Shown here in pieces: positions 1 through 7,655 of a stretch of 25,677 nucleotides of DNA; within the stretch, counting starts at the first letter, position 1, and every line of letters starts with the position of its first letter. The notes below the pieces were generated by a model. That model was not told the origin of the DNA, did no database searches, and was given only the letters and a program-made list of their open reading frames with translations. The stretch lies in assembly GCA_902492275.1 (NCBI GenBank), contig CABUKW010000028.1, forward strand, positions 1 to 25,677, read 5' to 3'. The DNA is from an uncultured Peptococcaceae bacterium. GTDB taxonomy: Bacteria; Bacillota; Peptococcia; Peptococcales; Peptococcaceae. A program made the translations under genes and the position numbers.

Positions 1-113
1 TGTTAAGCCATAGGGGAAACATTTTTCATAAAAACAGATAGAAGATCCTTCGCTGCCGCTCAGGATGACAGAACTGGACTAACAACCAACAGGCCGTTTC
101 CTGCGCAAAACGT

Positions 114-222
114 GCGCTAGTGGCAATGGCCCTACAACGTATCTAACGCGCAAAATACAGAAAAATCAGGGCATTCTCTACCACCTTATGGGGTTAAAAA
201 CTTCCCGCTACCTTTATCCAAA
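114..222. repeat. 109-bp direct repeat, copy A
   Basis: This copy runs from GCGCTAGTGGC to TTTATCCAAA and aligns with copy B at 271-379 without any length difference. Shared blocks include CCTACAACGTATCTA, ATACAGAAAAA, TATGGG and CGCT-CCTTT-CCAAA; by eye roughly three quarters of the positions match. It is preceded by a short hairpin, GCGC-aaaacgt-GCGC. Confidence 0.7.
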
Positions 223-270
223 CACTGGCCTAACGGCCAGCGATTCGCGCAAAAAACCGCGCTTCAAAAC

Positions 271-379
271 GCGCTAGTGGCGGCGTACCCTACAACGTAT
301 CTATCGGACAGGATACAGAAAAAGCAAGGCACTTTTTAACCTTCTATGGGTTTAAAACTCTCCGCTGCCTTTGCCCAAA
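271..379. repeat. 109-bp direct repeat, copy B
   Basis: This is the second copy of the repeat at 114-222, also 109 bp. It too is preceded by a GCGC-loop-GCGCTAGT hairpin. A third hairpin of the same type (GCGC-agaaat-GCGC followed by GCGCTAGT) occurs near 455-474, followed by a short stretch (ACGGACAGG) shared with copy B, so a third, decayed unit may be present. Confidence 0.7.
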
Positions 380-693
380 TTCCGACTTACGCCCCACGCC
401 TTTCTGGTGGGGCGCGGATAATTTTGCAGGCTGTCCTAGTCGTGGCAAACGTCAGCGCAGAAATGCGCGCTAGTTTGACAAAGACGGACAGGCAAAAAAT
501 TGTCCGATGCCCGACGCTTGAAGCGCGTTTAAAGCACGCTTTTTTGTGCGAATGTGCGAATAGTCGGGTACACGGAGGGATAGGGCAAAGTGTAGCAAAA
601 AAATCCAAAGGGCAGCTAATAAAAACGGATGGGGCAAAGGATAGCAAAAAGAAAAAATCGAAGTGGTAGCAAAAGAAACCGAATAAAAAATCG

Positions 694-1497
694 CTACAAC
701 TCAATTACATCTAAATCGTCGGGCACATAAACGCCGCCGCTGAAATATTGTTGGGCTTCGGCGGTATAGGCTTGTTTGCGCTGTTCTAAGCGGGGATCCT
801 CGGTGTGGGGCGGGAGTAGATTTTTTACTTGCAGCGCGGCTGCGCACTGGGCGGCGTCTTTTACGGTGCTATGCTGGATTTTATGCGGATGATACTGGGC
901 TTCCTGACTTTCTAAGCACATGGCTTCGTGCATCAAATAATCGACGCCCCGCGCATAGACGGCGCATTGTTCCCGATAGGGCTCATCGCCCAGATAGGTG
1001 AAGGTTTTGCCGTTCTGCAGCGCTATGGTGACACCGTATTGCAGCGTTTTTTTGCTGCGAGTGTCAAAAAAGGTAGTCTTGCGGCCCAGTATATCAAAGG
1101 ATAGTCCTTCGGCCAAACAATGAAAGATAATGCGCTGGCCAAACAGGGGCAGCAAGCGGCCAGGCAGCATAAATTTGCACATTTGCAGTAATCCGTCGGC
1201 AATTTCTTGATGACAGTACAGATGCAGTTGTCCCTGATAGCTGCCTTTTTCCATGCCATGACCAACCATGCGCAGCATCCACACAGCGCCTAGTACATGA
1301 TCGGTGTGCCGGTGGGATAGAAAGATGTGATGCACCTGACTAACGGCTATGCCCGCCTTTTCTAAGTTAGTCAGCACGCCGTTGCCGCCGCCGGTATCTA
1401 TCATAAAATACTCCTGTCCGTCGGAAATGGTGAAGCATGTGGTGTAGCATTTAGTGGCTACGGCATAGCCGGTGCCCAATGCGGTTAGTTGTTCCAC
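694..1497 (-). CDS. MBL-fold (metallo-beta-lactamase superfamily) hydrolase
   Basis: The 267-residue product is a cytosolic zinc-dependent hydrolase of the metallo-beta-lactamase fold, RNase Z/arylsulfatase-like subgroup. The signature HRHTDH is at residues 62-67 in LSHRHTDHVLGA, after an MIDTGGG strand at about 32-38. A later Asp (YLGDEP) and His (LMHEAM, PPHTEDP) fit the remaining metal ligands. Start is GTG at 1495-1497, chosen because AAGGAGA lies 8 nt upstream; no better ATG is nearby. There is no signal peptide. True tRNA 3' processing is not implied: RNase Z is longer and has an exosite, and the substrate here cannot be told. It stands alone; the next gene upstream is separated by about 200 bp. 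Confidence 0.85.
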   Translation of the reverse strand: MEQLTALGTGYAVATKCYTTCFTISDGQEYFMIDTGGGNGVLTNLEKAGIAVSQVHHIFLSHRHTDHVLGAVWMLRMVGHGMEKGSYQGQLHLYCHQEIADGLLQMCKFMLPGRLLPLFGQRIIFHCLAEGLSFDILGRKTTFFDTRSKKTLQYGVTIALQNGKTFTYLGDEPYREQCAVYARGVDYLMHEAMCLESQEAQYHPHKIQHSTVKDAAQCAAALQVKNLLPPHTEDPRLEQRKQAYTAEAQQYFSGGVYVPDDLDVIEL

Positions 1498-1693
1498 GAA
1501 AAACGTCTCCTTTTCATTGATTTGCTTCTGAACTTACATCTTTATATAACAAAAGGCCACCGCATGGAGAAGAATGGCTTGCCATGATGCCCTTACCCAG
1601 CCAAAGGCACGCTTTTTGTGCCAATGGCCAGATATGCAACACAACAACCGCCCTCCTGCGACAGCCTTTGTCTGTATTACAGATACATGTCTG

Positions 1694-1915
1694 TTATGCT
1701 TCTTCGTCGCACACAACCTGATAGCCTAATTTGGAGGCGACCTTCTTTATATTTTCGCAGCCTTCGCTGGCTGGCAGCACCAGATCTGCTTCTTCTTTTT
1801 CGTCTTCCTCATTGCATACCACTTGTACGCCGTACTTGGAAACTACTTTCTGCACTTTTTTGCAGTCTTCTTCACCAAATACATGATCGCCTAAATCTGT
1901 TCCATTCACTTTCAT
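1694..1915 (-). CDS. Small acidic protein with duplicated Cys-x15-Cys unit
   Basis: This 73-residue acidic protein is not a family I recognise. It consists of two copies of a 25-residue unit, at about 14-38 and 49-73, joined by an acidic linker. Each unit has an alpha-type segment (KKVQKVVSKYG / NIKKVASKLG) then QVVC-[N/D]-EE. The four cysteines (18, 34, 53, 69) fall as two C-x15-C pairs exactly 35 residues apart. Start is ATG with AGGAGG 7 nt upstream, and a good promoter lies just in front (1960-1988), so it is very likely expressed as a single-gene transcript. There is no signal or membrane segment. A redox, metal or thiol-binding role is possible but unproven. Confidence 0.75.
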   Translation of the reverse strand: MKVNGTDLGDHVFGEEDCKKVQKVVSKYGVQVVCNEEDEKEEADLVLPASEGCENIKKVASKLGYQVVCDEEA

Positions 1916-1959
1916 CGAAATTCCTCCTATGCAATAAAATAATGATCTTTTCTATTTAT

Positions 1960-1988
1960 ATTTTACCACAAATGATTGAAATAAACAA
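1960..1988 (-). promoter_or_regulatory. Sigma-70-type promoter for the 73-aa gene
   Basis: Reading the minus strand, TTGTTT (1988-1983) and TAAAAT (1965-1960) are separated by 17 bp, and TGG directly before the -10 forms an extended -10. It sits in the 98-bp gap after the MFS stop codon, so the small gene does not depend on the MFS transcript. Confidence 0.55.
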
Positions 1989-2013
1989 AGCAAAAGTGAA
2001 ACATATTGTATTC

Positions 2014-3234
2014 TTATTTCACACCGCGGCAGGGCACAGCGGAACGCATCAACAGCGTCCAACCGATAATGCTGACAACGCCGGTTGTGCAAATCATAAT
2101 GCCTAAACCGCCTACAATATTGCTCCACATGGAAGCGCATACCATGCCGATGCTGCCGAAGATGGTGGAAATACCGTTAATCAGCGAGGAAGCGGAGCCG
2201 GTATCGCCGCTTTGTTGGTCCAGCATGATATTGGTACCGAAAGGACGGGAGATGGTGCCTGCTAAAGAGAACGGCGCAAAGCCCAGCCAGAACAAAACAG
2301 GCGCTTTTTCGCCCAGCAAAATGAGAAAGATCCCGCACAGGGCATAGATAGTAAAACAGGTCATGGCAAATTTTTTCTTGTTGAAGCCGGTCATAAACCG
2401 CACATACAGCATAGGGCCAATCATGGATAAGGCTGCGTTGGCGGCGAAGAAATAACTGTACACCTGCTCGGTAAGGCCGAAGAAATCCACATAAATGTAA
2501 GAGGACAAGGCAATATATCCCATAAAGGACAGATTGTACAGGGAGAATATCATGCAAGGCACGATAAAGCCAATATTTTTACCTACGGTCACCAGACGGC
2601 CCAAAGAACCCCCAATACTGCCTTCATAGCGTTCTTCGCCGGACAGCGTTTCTTGATACAAAAGCGACAGCAGCAAGCAAAGGATACCTGCTATCGTGAG
2701 TGCCACAAAGGAACCGCGCCAGTCGGTAAATACTAACAAAATGGCCCCTAATACTGGCGCAATCATGGGCGCGATTCCAGCTACCGATTGTACAAGCGCC
2801 AGAATGGTGGTGCGCTGTTCTCCGGAAAAACAGTCTTTTATCAAGGCGGTCGATACTGCGATAATAGCGCCAGCGCCAATGCCTTGCACAACGCGGGCGG
2901 CAATCATCATATACACTGTAAAGGATAACGCACAAATGGCGCTGGCAGCCACATACAGCGTGGAACCGATGATTAACACTTTCTTGCGGCCGTATTTATC
3001 GCTCATAGGCCCCCAAAACAATGTGCCAACGGCAAAGAAAAAGAAAAAACTGACCAGGGTTAAATTGGTCAATGTTGTGGATACGCCAAAATATGTACTC
3101 ATGGTTGGTAATGCTGGCAGATATAAATCGGTGGAAAGCGGGATAAACATATTGGCCAGCGTGATGAAAATAATCATTCCTGTCTTTCCTAAATATTTTT
3201 GTTTCTCGATATTTTGTTTTGCATTCACTGTCAA
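2014..3234 (-). CDS. MFS multidrug exporter, Bcr/CflA type
   Basis: The 406-residue inner-membrane protein has the 12 hydrophobic segments of the major facilitator superfamily. Bcr/CflA hallmarks include the N-terminal STDLYLPALP segment (helix 1), the loop 2-3 motif GPMSDKYGRKK, and the helix 4-5 region RVVQGIGAGAIIAVSTALIKD. This family exports drugs or metabolites by proton antiport; the substrate cannot be read from sequence. Start is TTG at 3232-3234, with AGGAAGGA 6 nt upstream; no in-frame ATG is closer. Its own promoter is likely at 3274-3303. It is not clearly co-transcribed with the ASST gene to its right, because a terminator at 3324-3360 lies between them. Confidence 0.88.
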   Translation of the reverse strand: MTVNAKQNIEKQKYLGKTGMIIFITLANMFIPLSTDLYLPALPTMSTYFGVSTTLTNLTLVSFFFFFAVGTLFWGPMSDKYGRKKVLIIGSTLYVAASAICALSFTVYMMIAARVVQGIGAGAIIAVSTALIKDCFSGEQRTTILALVQSVAGIAPMIAPVLGAILLVFTDWRGSFVALTIAGILCLLLSLLYQETLSGEERYEGSIGGSLGRLVTVGKNIGFIVPCMIFSLYNLSFMGYIALSSYIYVDFFGLTEQVYSYFFAANAALSMIGPMLYVRFMTGFNKKKFAMTCFTIYALCGIFLILLGEKAPVLFWLGFAPFSLAGTISRPFGTNIMLDQQSGDTGSASSLINGISTIFGSIGMVCASMWSNIVGGLGIMICTTGVVSIIGWTLLMRSAVPCRGVK

Positions 3235-3273
3235 AAAAACTCCTTCCTATTGTAGTTATCCTTCTATACAGTC

Positions 3274-3303
3274 ATTGTAACGTATAGCATAGTATATTAG
3301 CAA
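3274..3303 (-). promoter_or_regulatory. Putative promoter for MFS gene
   Basis: On the minus strand TTGCTA (3303-3298) and TACAAT (3279-3274) are separated by 18 bp, about 40 bp upstream of the TTG start. Downstream of the ASST terminator and upstream of the gene, this is the best match in the gap. Confidence 0.4.
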
Positions 3304-3323
3304 ATAATCGTTGTTTATTACAC

Positions 3324-3360
3324 AAAAACGGCTGTCGCAGAAAATTTACACGACAGCCGT
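3324..3360 (-). terminator. Rho-independent terminator of ASST gene
   Basis: A perfect 10-bp stem (ACGGCTGTCG / CGACAGCCGT, 3328-3337 and 3351-3360) with a 13-nt loop is followed on the minus strand by TTTTGTG. It lies about 40 bp after the stop of the 482-residue arylsulfotransferase. Confidence 0.8.
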
Positions 3361-3402
3361 CATTCTGTTGCTATTGCACTCTGGTCACATCACACGCAAT
3401 CA

Positions 3403-4851
3403 TTATACTGGAGAGAATTCTCCATCGTCTTCTGTTACGCAGGCATCCATCTTACCTTCATAGCCAAAGGCTTCTTCTACCAATGTTTCGTTGGCAATCA
3501 TGCCTTCAGCGGCGCCTGGCACACGAAAGGTTTTGTTTTTGAGCTGCACAACCGGTGTTTCTTCTGGCACTGGCAACTGCGGTACATAACTGTACGGATA
3601 CCGATATGCTCGATAGATAAATGGATTGTTAAAATCGAAAGGTGCATAGTATTCCCAAACCACTTCTTTGTCGGCGGTTACTTCAAAAATCCGGCAGCAG
3701 CAGCCTTCGGTAATTAAGGTATTGCCGTTCGGCAGACGCTGTGCGGAGCTTACCAGTTGGCTGTAGAATTTGGTGTTAGAAACCATATTCATCATGCCTT
3801 CGCCGCCCATCATATGACCGGTATATTCCCAAACAACTTTCAAGGTAACTGGGTCAATTTCGATAACTCTGGAATAGTCCCGTTTGTCAGTTTTGCTGCC
3901 GTCTTTGCTCATGCGGTCTGGCAAGCCGTAGCCAGCCCAACCGCCGTTATCGAACATGAGAATGTTGCCTTCGCCCGGCAAGCCTTTTGGAATCATGTGG
4001 CAATGATGCTGCCCGATAATCTGACCGATAGCGCGCAGTTCTGGCGTTTGAGTGAAATCAGGGCCAATCTGCCAAACAATTTTACCAGTTTCTTTGCTGA
4101 TAATCGCCATAATGTTTGCTTCACGGGCGTCCCAGATAATATTATCTGGATGGAACCGTTCGTCGCCTTCCTCATACCAATGGTTTGGCCCCAGCACGCT
4201 CATGGAGTTGATGTGCATCCAGTCTGCCTGACCGCCGCCGTTGGGATGGTTGTTTGGATTGCGGAACAGTACGTTTTTGGCTGCTTCCGAGAAACCCAGC
4301 TCGTTGAAATGCTTGCTCACATGCCATTCCCAAACAATATTGCCTTCCCAATCCACTTCGATGAATACATCGTCCAGCAGCCGTTTGTCGGAAATACGTT
4401 TGTTGTAGATATCTTCATGGCACAGAATCAGGGTGTTGCCGCTGTCGGTTTTGCATTCCATGCCTGGAACATAGTACCCAACCGGATTGCCTTCCCGCTG
4501 GTAGTCGTGATGCTGACGAGCCATCCATTGTTCTTCGTGGCCTTCGTCTTTAATCAGTTCTTTTTTGTTGAATTTCCACACAACCTTACCGTCCCAGTCA
4601 ATCTGAACCACGTCGGTCTGGTCCTGATAAGCAAATTTGGAATCGCGGGCGCCCAGAGAACCCATCACATAGCCGCCTGGCAGCAGCTTGTTTGGAAAGC
4701 CCTGTAGATTGCGCCACGTTTTTACCACATTGCCGTTCATGTCAATCAACACAGCACCGATACCGGCAACCGGCATCAGAGTATAACCGCTCCATGCTTT
4801 TTCCGGGTCATAAATTGTAGTGCCCATTGGGTATACGCTTGGTGTTCCCAT
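3403..4851 (-). CDS. Arylsulfotransferase family protein, 482 aa
   Basis: This is a 482-residue ASST-type (PAPS-independent aryl-sulfate sulfotransferase) beta-propeller protein, which in characterised members moves a sulfuryl group from one phenol ester to another through a sulfo-histidine. Repeated blade motifs of the form DWDGKVVWKF / DWEGNIVWEW / KETGKIVWQIG are clear. Counterparts of the known active-site residues can be found: HHD at 114-116, DWMH at 210-213, DAR at 241-243 and QHHCH at 271-275 before ILMFDNG. There is no signal peptide or membrane helix, so it appears cytosolic, unlike periplasmic E. coli AssT. Three adjacent cysteines (CCC, about 384-386) are odd. ATG start, AGGAGG 8 nt upstream. 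The 140-bp inverted repeat at 4893-5032 lies in its leader. It differs strongly from the second ASST gene (5427-7343). Specificity unknown. Confidence 0.85.
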   Translation of the reverse strand: MGTPSVYPMGTTIYDPEKAWSGYTLMPVAGIGAVLIDMNGNVVKTWRNLQGFPNKLLPGGYVMGSLGARDSKFAYQDQTDVVQIDWDGKVVWKFNKKELIKDEGHEEQWMARQHHDYQREGNPVGYYVPGMECKTDSGNTLILCHEDIYNKRISDKRLLDDVFIEVDWEGNIVWEWHVSKHFNELGFSEAAKNVLFRNPNNHPNGGGQADWMHINSMSVLGPNHWYEEGDERFHPDNIIWDAREANIMAIISKETGKIVWQIGPDFTQTPELRAIGQIIGQHHCHMIPKGLPGEGNILMFDNGGWAGYGLPDRMSKDGSKTDKRDYSRVIEIDPVTLKVVWEYTGHMMGGEGMMNMVSNTKFYSQLVSSAQRLPNGNTLITEGCCCRIFEVTADKEVVWEYYAPFDFNNPFIYRAYRYPYSYVPQLPVPEETPVVQLKNKTFRVPGAAEGMIANETLVEEAFGYEGKMDACVTEDDGEFSPV

Positions 4852-4892
4852 TTGTCATTCCTCCTAAAAAATTAAGAATATCTTTATCATTG

Positions 4893-5032
4893 CCTATTAA
4901 GATTTGCCGTTCTGCGGCGGCTTTGGACAAAATGGGAGCCAGTCTGTTTCGCCTCGGACGTTCCGTCCAGCTCAATCAGACTGCCCACCCATTTATGTCC
5001 ACCCCGATGCAGAATTAAGCAAATCTAATAGG
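4893..5032. repeat. 140-bp imperfect inverted repeat in ASST leader
   Basis: The two arms pair along almost their whole length around an apex GGACG-TTC-CGTCC (4956-4968). Outer ends are CCTATTAAGATTTGC and GCAAATCTAATAGG; middle blocks TTCTGC/GCAGAA, GGACAAAATGGG/CCCATTTATGTCC and CAGTCTG/CAGACTG match in order with few bulges. The arms are of near-equal length about the centre (about 4962). As RNA it would form one long hairpin. It ends 41 bp before the start codon at 4851. It could be a structured mRNA leader, a non-coding RNA or a MITE-like palindrome; no flanking target duplication was found by eye. Confidence 0.8.
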
Positions 5033-5046
5033 CACTTTCCATCATC

Positions 5047-5052
5047 ATTTTA
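5047..5052 (-). promoter_or_regulatory. Possible -10 element for the ASST transcript
   Basis: TAAAAT on the minus strand would start transcription at about 5040, immediately in front of the 140-bp inverted repeat, making the palindrome the 5' leader of the mRNA. No good -35 hexamer stands 16-18 bp upstream, so this is weak or would need an activator. Confidence 0.25.
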
Positions 5053-5085
5053 TCTAAAATTTTTACCGCAGCCATTCCAAATGTC

Positions 5086-5125
5086 CACAGCAGTTGGCGT
5101 GTGTGATGGAGCGGCTGTGTTTTTT
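5086..5125 (+). terminator. Terminator-like hairpin, plus strand
   Basis: CACAGC (5086-5091) pairs with GCTGTG (5114-5119) and is followed by TTTTTT (5120-5125). No plus-strand protein gene precedes it, so it would only make sense for a short plus-strand RNA crossing the 140-bp palindrome; it may equally be chance. Confidence 0.35.
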
Positions 5126-5135
5126 CAGCTTATTA

Positions 5136-5394
5136 TACAAACCGCTAATCCAGTGACGCAGGAAAACTTAAAAACAACGCAGTTACAAGCTTTTTCAACG
5201 CTTTAAGCTAACGCAGAGAAATTTTTCGCTGGTTAAGCGGCTTTGCCTATTTACACAGCGTATCGTACAAACCGCTAACCCAGTGACGCAGGAAAGTTTT
5301 ATCGTAACAAGTCACTGTAACATTGATAAATTTTCGTAGAGCAAGGCGGCTTGCAAATTTGCGCAGCGTGGCGTACTCAAGGTACGCGAGCAAA
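5136..5394. repeat. Two tandem units of about 130 bp
   Basis: The block TACAAACCGCTAA-[T/C]-CCAGTGACGCAGGAAA begins at 5136 and again at 5266, exactly 130 bp later. The unit ends also match: AAATTTTTCGCTGGTTAAGCGGC...CACAGCGTATCGTAC in unit 1 against AAATTTTCGTAGAGCAAGGCGGC...GCAGCGTGGCGTAC in unit 2. The units are diverged in the middle. This looks like a non-coding dispersed repeat family rather than a gene; nothing in it is translated convincingly. Confidence 0.65.
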
Positions 5395-5429
5395 CAAATT
5401 TGCAAACAACGCCGCTATACGGAAATTTA
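5328..5429. repeat. REP-like inverted repeat overlapping ASST stop codon
   Basis: TAAATTTTCGTAGAGC-GGC near 5329 is inverted as GCCGCTATACGGAAATTTA ending at 5429. Inner parts also pair: TTGCAAATTTG (5351-5361) with CAAATTTGC-A (5395-5404), and GCGTAC-tcaag-GTACGC (5371-5387) at the tip. The outer end includes the TAA stop (5427-5429) of the 638-residue ASST gene. No U-tract follows, so it may stabilise the 3' end of the mRNA rather than terminate it. Confidence 0.6.
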
Positions 5430-7343
5430 GCATGTTACAACAACGCCGGTTTCGTAGATTGCATAACTATCTTCCCCCACCTGCGCCAGCACTTTTACCT
5501 GATACTTGCCAGACAATCCTGTTTTGTTGATGAAGGTGTCTACTTCACGGCTGTCGGCTTTCTGGAAGGTGCCTACGCACATAGCCTGGAAGTTCTGCGG
5601 AACGGTATTGATTTCATACCGTTTTACTTGGCCGGCTTCGTCGATTAACAATACCTGGTCGATGGTGTTTTCTTCAAAGAAGCCGTTGACCAGAATGCGG
5701 TCGTCTTCTTCTACAATCTTGGCTTTAAATTCTGCTGGCAGCAGCTGACCGGTTTCTTCAGCTTTGACCTTCATTTTGGTTGTCTGGGTTTCGATCAGGC
5801 CGCCCAACACAACGCCTTTGCCCATCTCGATAGTTTCACCAGCATAATACAGCGGCAGTTTTTCTGCGCGATACAGATTGGCCGGTACGTGCAGCTCCAA
5901 TTTCAGTTCATCGTCAACTAACTCGGTCGTGATAGAGTTAAACGTATATACATGATCCCCCGGCTTCATGGACAGCATTACGGCCATCCCTTCGCATGGT
6001 TTGCCATCTTCGTAGCCAATACCGCCAGAGTGTACCATATAGTGGCCTTCATTATAATATTCTACATTGCAGATATATGGAGAGAAAAAGTCGGCGCCCC
6101 GTTCTTTTCCGTACTGCCAAACCTGTTCGATTTCCATTTTTTCTGTGTCAATTCTATAACGGACGCCGCGGGAGAAGTTATCTTTGGCCGCTACATATTT
6201 TTCTTTTACCTTGCTTCTCCAATGACCGTTATCGAACAACATGATGTCGCCGTCCGGCAGAACCACGCAGGCATGCTGCTCATACTGCCAGTCAAATTTG
6301 CTCAAATCGCCTACCGGCTTGAAGAAATATTTCTGCATATCTTCCGGCCACATTTCTGGATCGCCTAAAATCCAGTTCAGCTTGCATTTTCCGTTTTCGT
6401 CCAGTTCGTAGTCGATGTTAATGACAGCGTCCTGATGACGGCCCGATAAGGTCAACGTATTTGTCTTTTTATCGTACCAAACGGCATTGTTATGGAACCA
6501 GTCATGGGCATCCTGACTGCCGGAGCCGGCTGTTGGATATTGGGGCAATACATCTTTGTAATCCCATTTACGCAACACTTCGCCGGTATTTTTGTCCAGC
6601 AATACGCAAACGTCTTCTACTGTGCCGGAGTACATATCGAAGGTCAGCATCAAAATGTTGCCATCTTCCATTACAAACTGGTCGTGATGGTAGCCGCCGA
6701 TTGGGCTTTGATATTCTTTGAATACTTTACCGCTGAAGGCCATTTCATAAATACCGGTGGTGAAGTAGGGCATTTTCACCAGACGTTCAGTCCCGATTAA
6801 AATATGACCGTTGGGCATCCGTTTTAAGTCGAAAGCAAAGTTTACGCTGGCGTACCAACGCAAATCGCCTTTGTAGTCATAAGCAACAGGCATGGAGCGC
6901 ATGGCCGCCGTCAGGAAAATCAGATTGTCGCCCAAATATTCTTTGGTCGTTTCCATTTTGGTGGCCAGTGGCACGCCTTTCATCAACGGCTCTGTCTGAA
7001 TTTTAACAGTGCTTCTTTCGCCGTTAGCCAAAACGATTTCCACCGTATTTTCATAATCGGCATATAAGCCATAGATAGGCAGAATGTGTTTTTTGGCAGC
7101 GGGGAAGGTGTGACTGATGTTACCAGCCGGCTCTTTGCCCAGCACGGTAATGGTTGCTTCGCTGGCTGCCGGTATTTCAAATAAAATGACTGCGGTCAGC
7201 GGGCAAAATTCATAAGGATTTAACTTTACCAGAGGGTTGGTTAAGGTGTAGGTTCCTGTTTCAAATTCGGCTAAAAAGGCCTGTTCTGCTGCATACTGCC
7301 GTTCTACAATATGGGGCAGCTTTTCATAAGTAATGGTTTCCAT
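5427..7343 (-). CDS. Aryl-sulfate sulfotransferase (ASST), 638 aa
   Basis: This enzyme belongs to the AssT family, which transfers sulfate between aryl esters and phenols without PAPS. Residues 1-120 form an Ig-like beta domain (ITVLGKEPAG...HILPIYGLYADYENTVEI), followed by the six-bladed propeller. The catalytic set known from E. coli AssT (His252, His356, Arg374, His436) has clear counterparts: HHD with His220, DWFHN with His284, GRHQDA with Arg302 and QHAC with His357 before DIMLFDNG. The 18-residue His-Arg spacing is the same as in E. coli. Start is ATG 7341-7343 with AAAGGAGAG about 9 nt upstream; an earlier in-frame ATG at 7391 lacks a binding site. There is no signal peptide, so a cytosolic enzyme is expected. 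It is divergent from a LysR regulator with its own promoter, which suggests control by that regulator. Confidence 0.9.
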   Translation of the reverse strand: METITYEKLPHIVERQYAAEQAFLAEFETGTYTLTNPLVKLNPYEFCPLTAVILFEIPAASEATITVLGKEPAGNISHTFPAAKKHILPIYGLYADYENTVEIVLANGERSTVKIQTEPLMKGVPLATKMETTKEYLGDNLIFLTAAMRSMPVAYDYKGDLRWYASVNFAFDLKRMPNGHILIGTERLVKMPYFTTGIYEMAFSGKVFKEYQSPIGGYHHDQFVMEDGNILMLTFDMYSGTVEDVCVLLDKNTGEVLRKWDYKDVLPQYPTAGSGSQDAHDWFHNNAVWYDKKTNTLTLSGRHQDAVINIDYELDENGKCKLNWILGDPEMWPEDMQKYFFKPVGDLSKFDWQYEQHACVVLPDGDIMLFDNGHWRSKVKEKYVAAKDNFSRGVRYRIDTEKMEIEQVWQYGKERGADFFSPYICNVEYYNEGHYMVHSGGIGYEDGKPCEGMAVMLSMKPGDHVYTFNSITTELVDDELKLELHVPANLYRAEKLPLYYAGETIEMGKGVVLGGLIETQTTKMKVKAEETGQLLPAEFKAKIVEEDDRILVNGFFEENTIDQVLLIDEAGQVKRYEINTVPQNFQAMCVGTFQKADSREVDTFINKTGLSGKYQVKVLAQVGEDSYAIYETGVVVTC

Positions 7344-7460
7344 AAAAAATTCTCTCCTTTGTAAAAAATATGTACAACTTGTTGCAATCACACAGCTTTG
7401 AACAAAATGATTGATACGGCGCTATTCGCAACTGTATAAATATTTCTGTTCTTAATGATA

Positions 7461-7488
7461 ATTATAATGATTATTTTGATTTTGCCAA
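7461..7488 (-). promoter_or_regulatory. Promoter of 638-aa ASST gene
   Basis: TTGGCA (7488-7483) and TATAAT (7466-7461) on the minus strand are 16 bp apart, giving a leader of about 110 nt. TAATGAT occurs twice (7453-7459, 7465-7471) over the -10 region, a possible regulator contact. Confidence 0.6.
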
Positions 7489-7540
7489 TTTCTGAATTCT
7501 TATACCCCCTATTGTTGTTGTCAATGAGGCTTTTTTGTAA

Positions 7541-7569
7541 TTGTATTTTCTTCGATAAAACTTTATAAT
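7541..7569 (+). promoter_or_regulatory. Promoter of LysR-family gene
   Basis: TTGTAT (7541-7546) and a perfect TATAAT (7564-7569) are separated by 17 bp. It is divergent from the ASST promoter, with 52 bp between the two -35 elements, the usual layout for LysR-type control. The whole 7344-7655 gap has no other gene. Confidence 0.55.
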
Positions 7570-7655
7570 AGATAATAGTTGCTATAGAAATATATTTAAC
7601 AGCAGGAATCCTGCCTGTGTGTTTTCTGGAGGTAAAAGAAAGAGGAGGAACTCCA

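Larger units (their letters stand above)
1..693. other. Gene-free repeat-bearing region
   Basis: No convincing gene is seen: the open frames here have no ribosome binding site and low-complexity Lys/Ser or Phe-rich products. At 45-66 lies a short inverted repeat (ATCCT...AGGAT) inside a GATCCTTCGCTGCCGCTC-type motif that looks like a dispersed intergenic repeat. The rest holds the 109-bp direct repeat and the GCGC hairpins listed separately. The left edge is cut by the window, so a gene further left may end just outside. Confidence 0.6.

Noticed and set aside
346..704. Two overlapping open frames on opposite strands in the left repeat region
   Set aside because: Both cross repeat copy B or A-rich tracts, lack binding sites and give low-complexity products.
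3757..4707. 316-codon open frame on the plus strand opposite the 482-residue ASST gene
   Set aside because: It is the antisense of a clear enzyme gene, has no ribosome binding site and its product shows only mirrored composition.
5136..5394. CRISPR array
   Set aside because: Only two long, diverged units; no short identical repeats with unique spacers and no cas genes.
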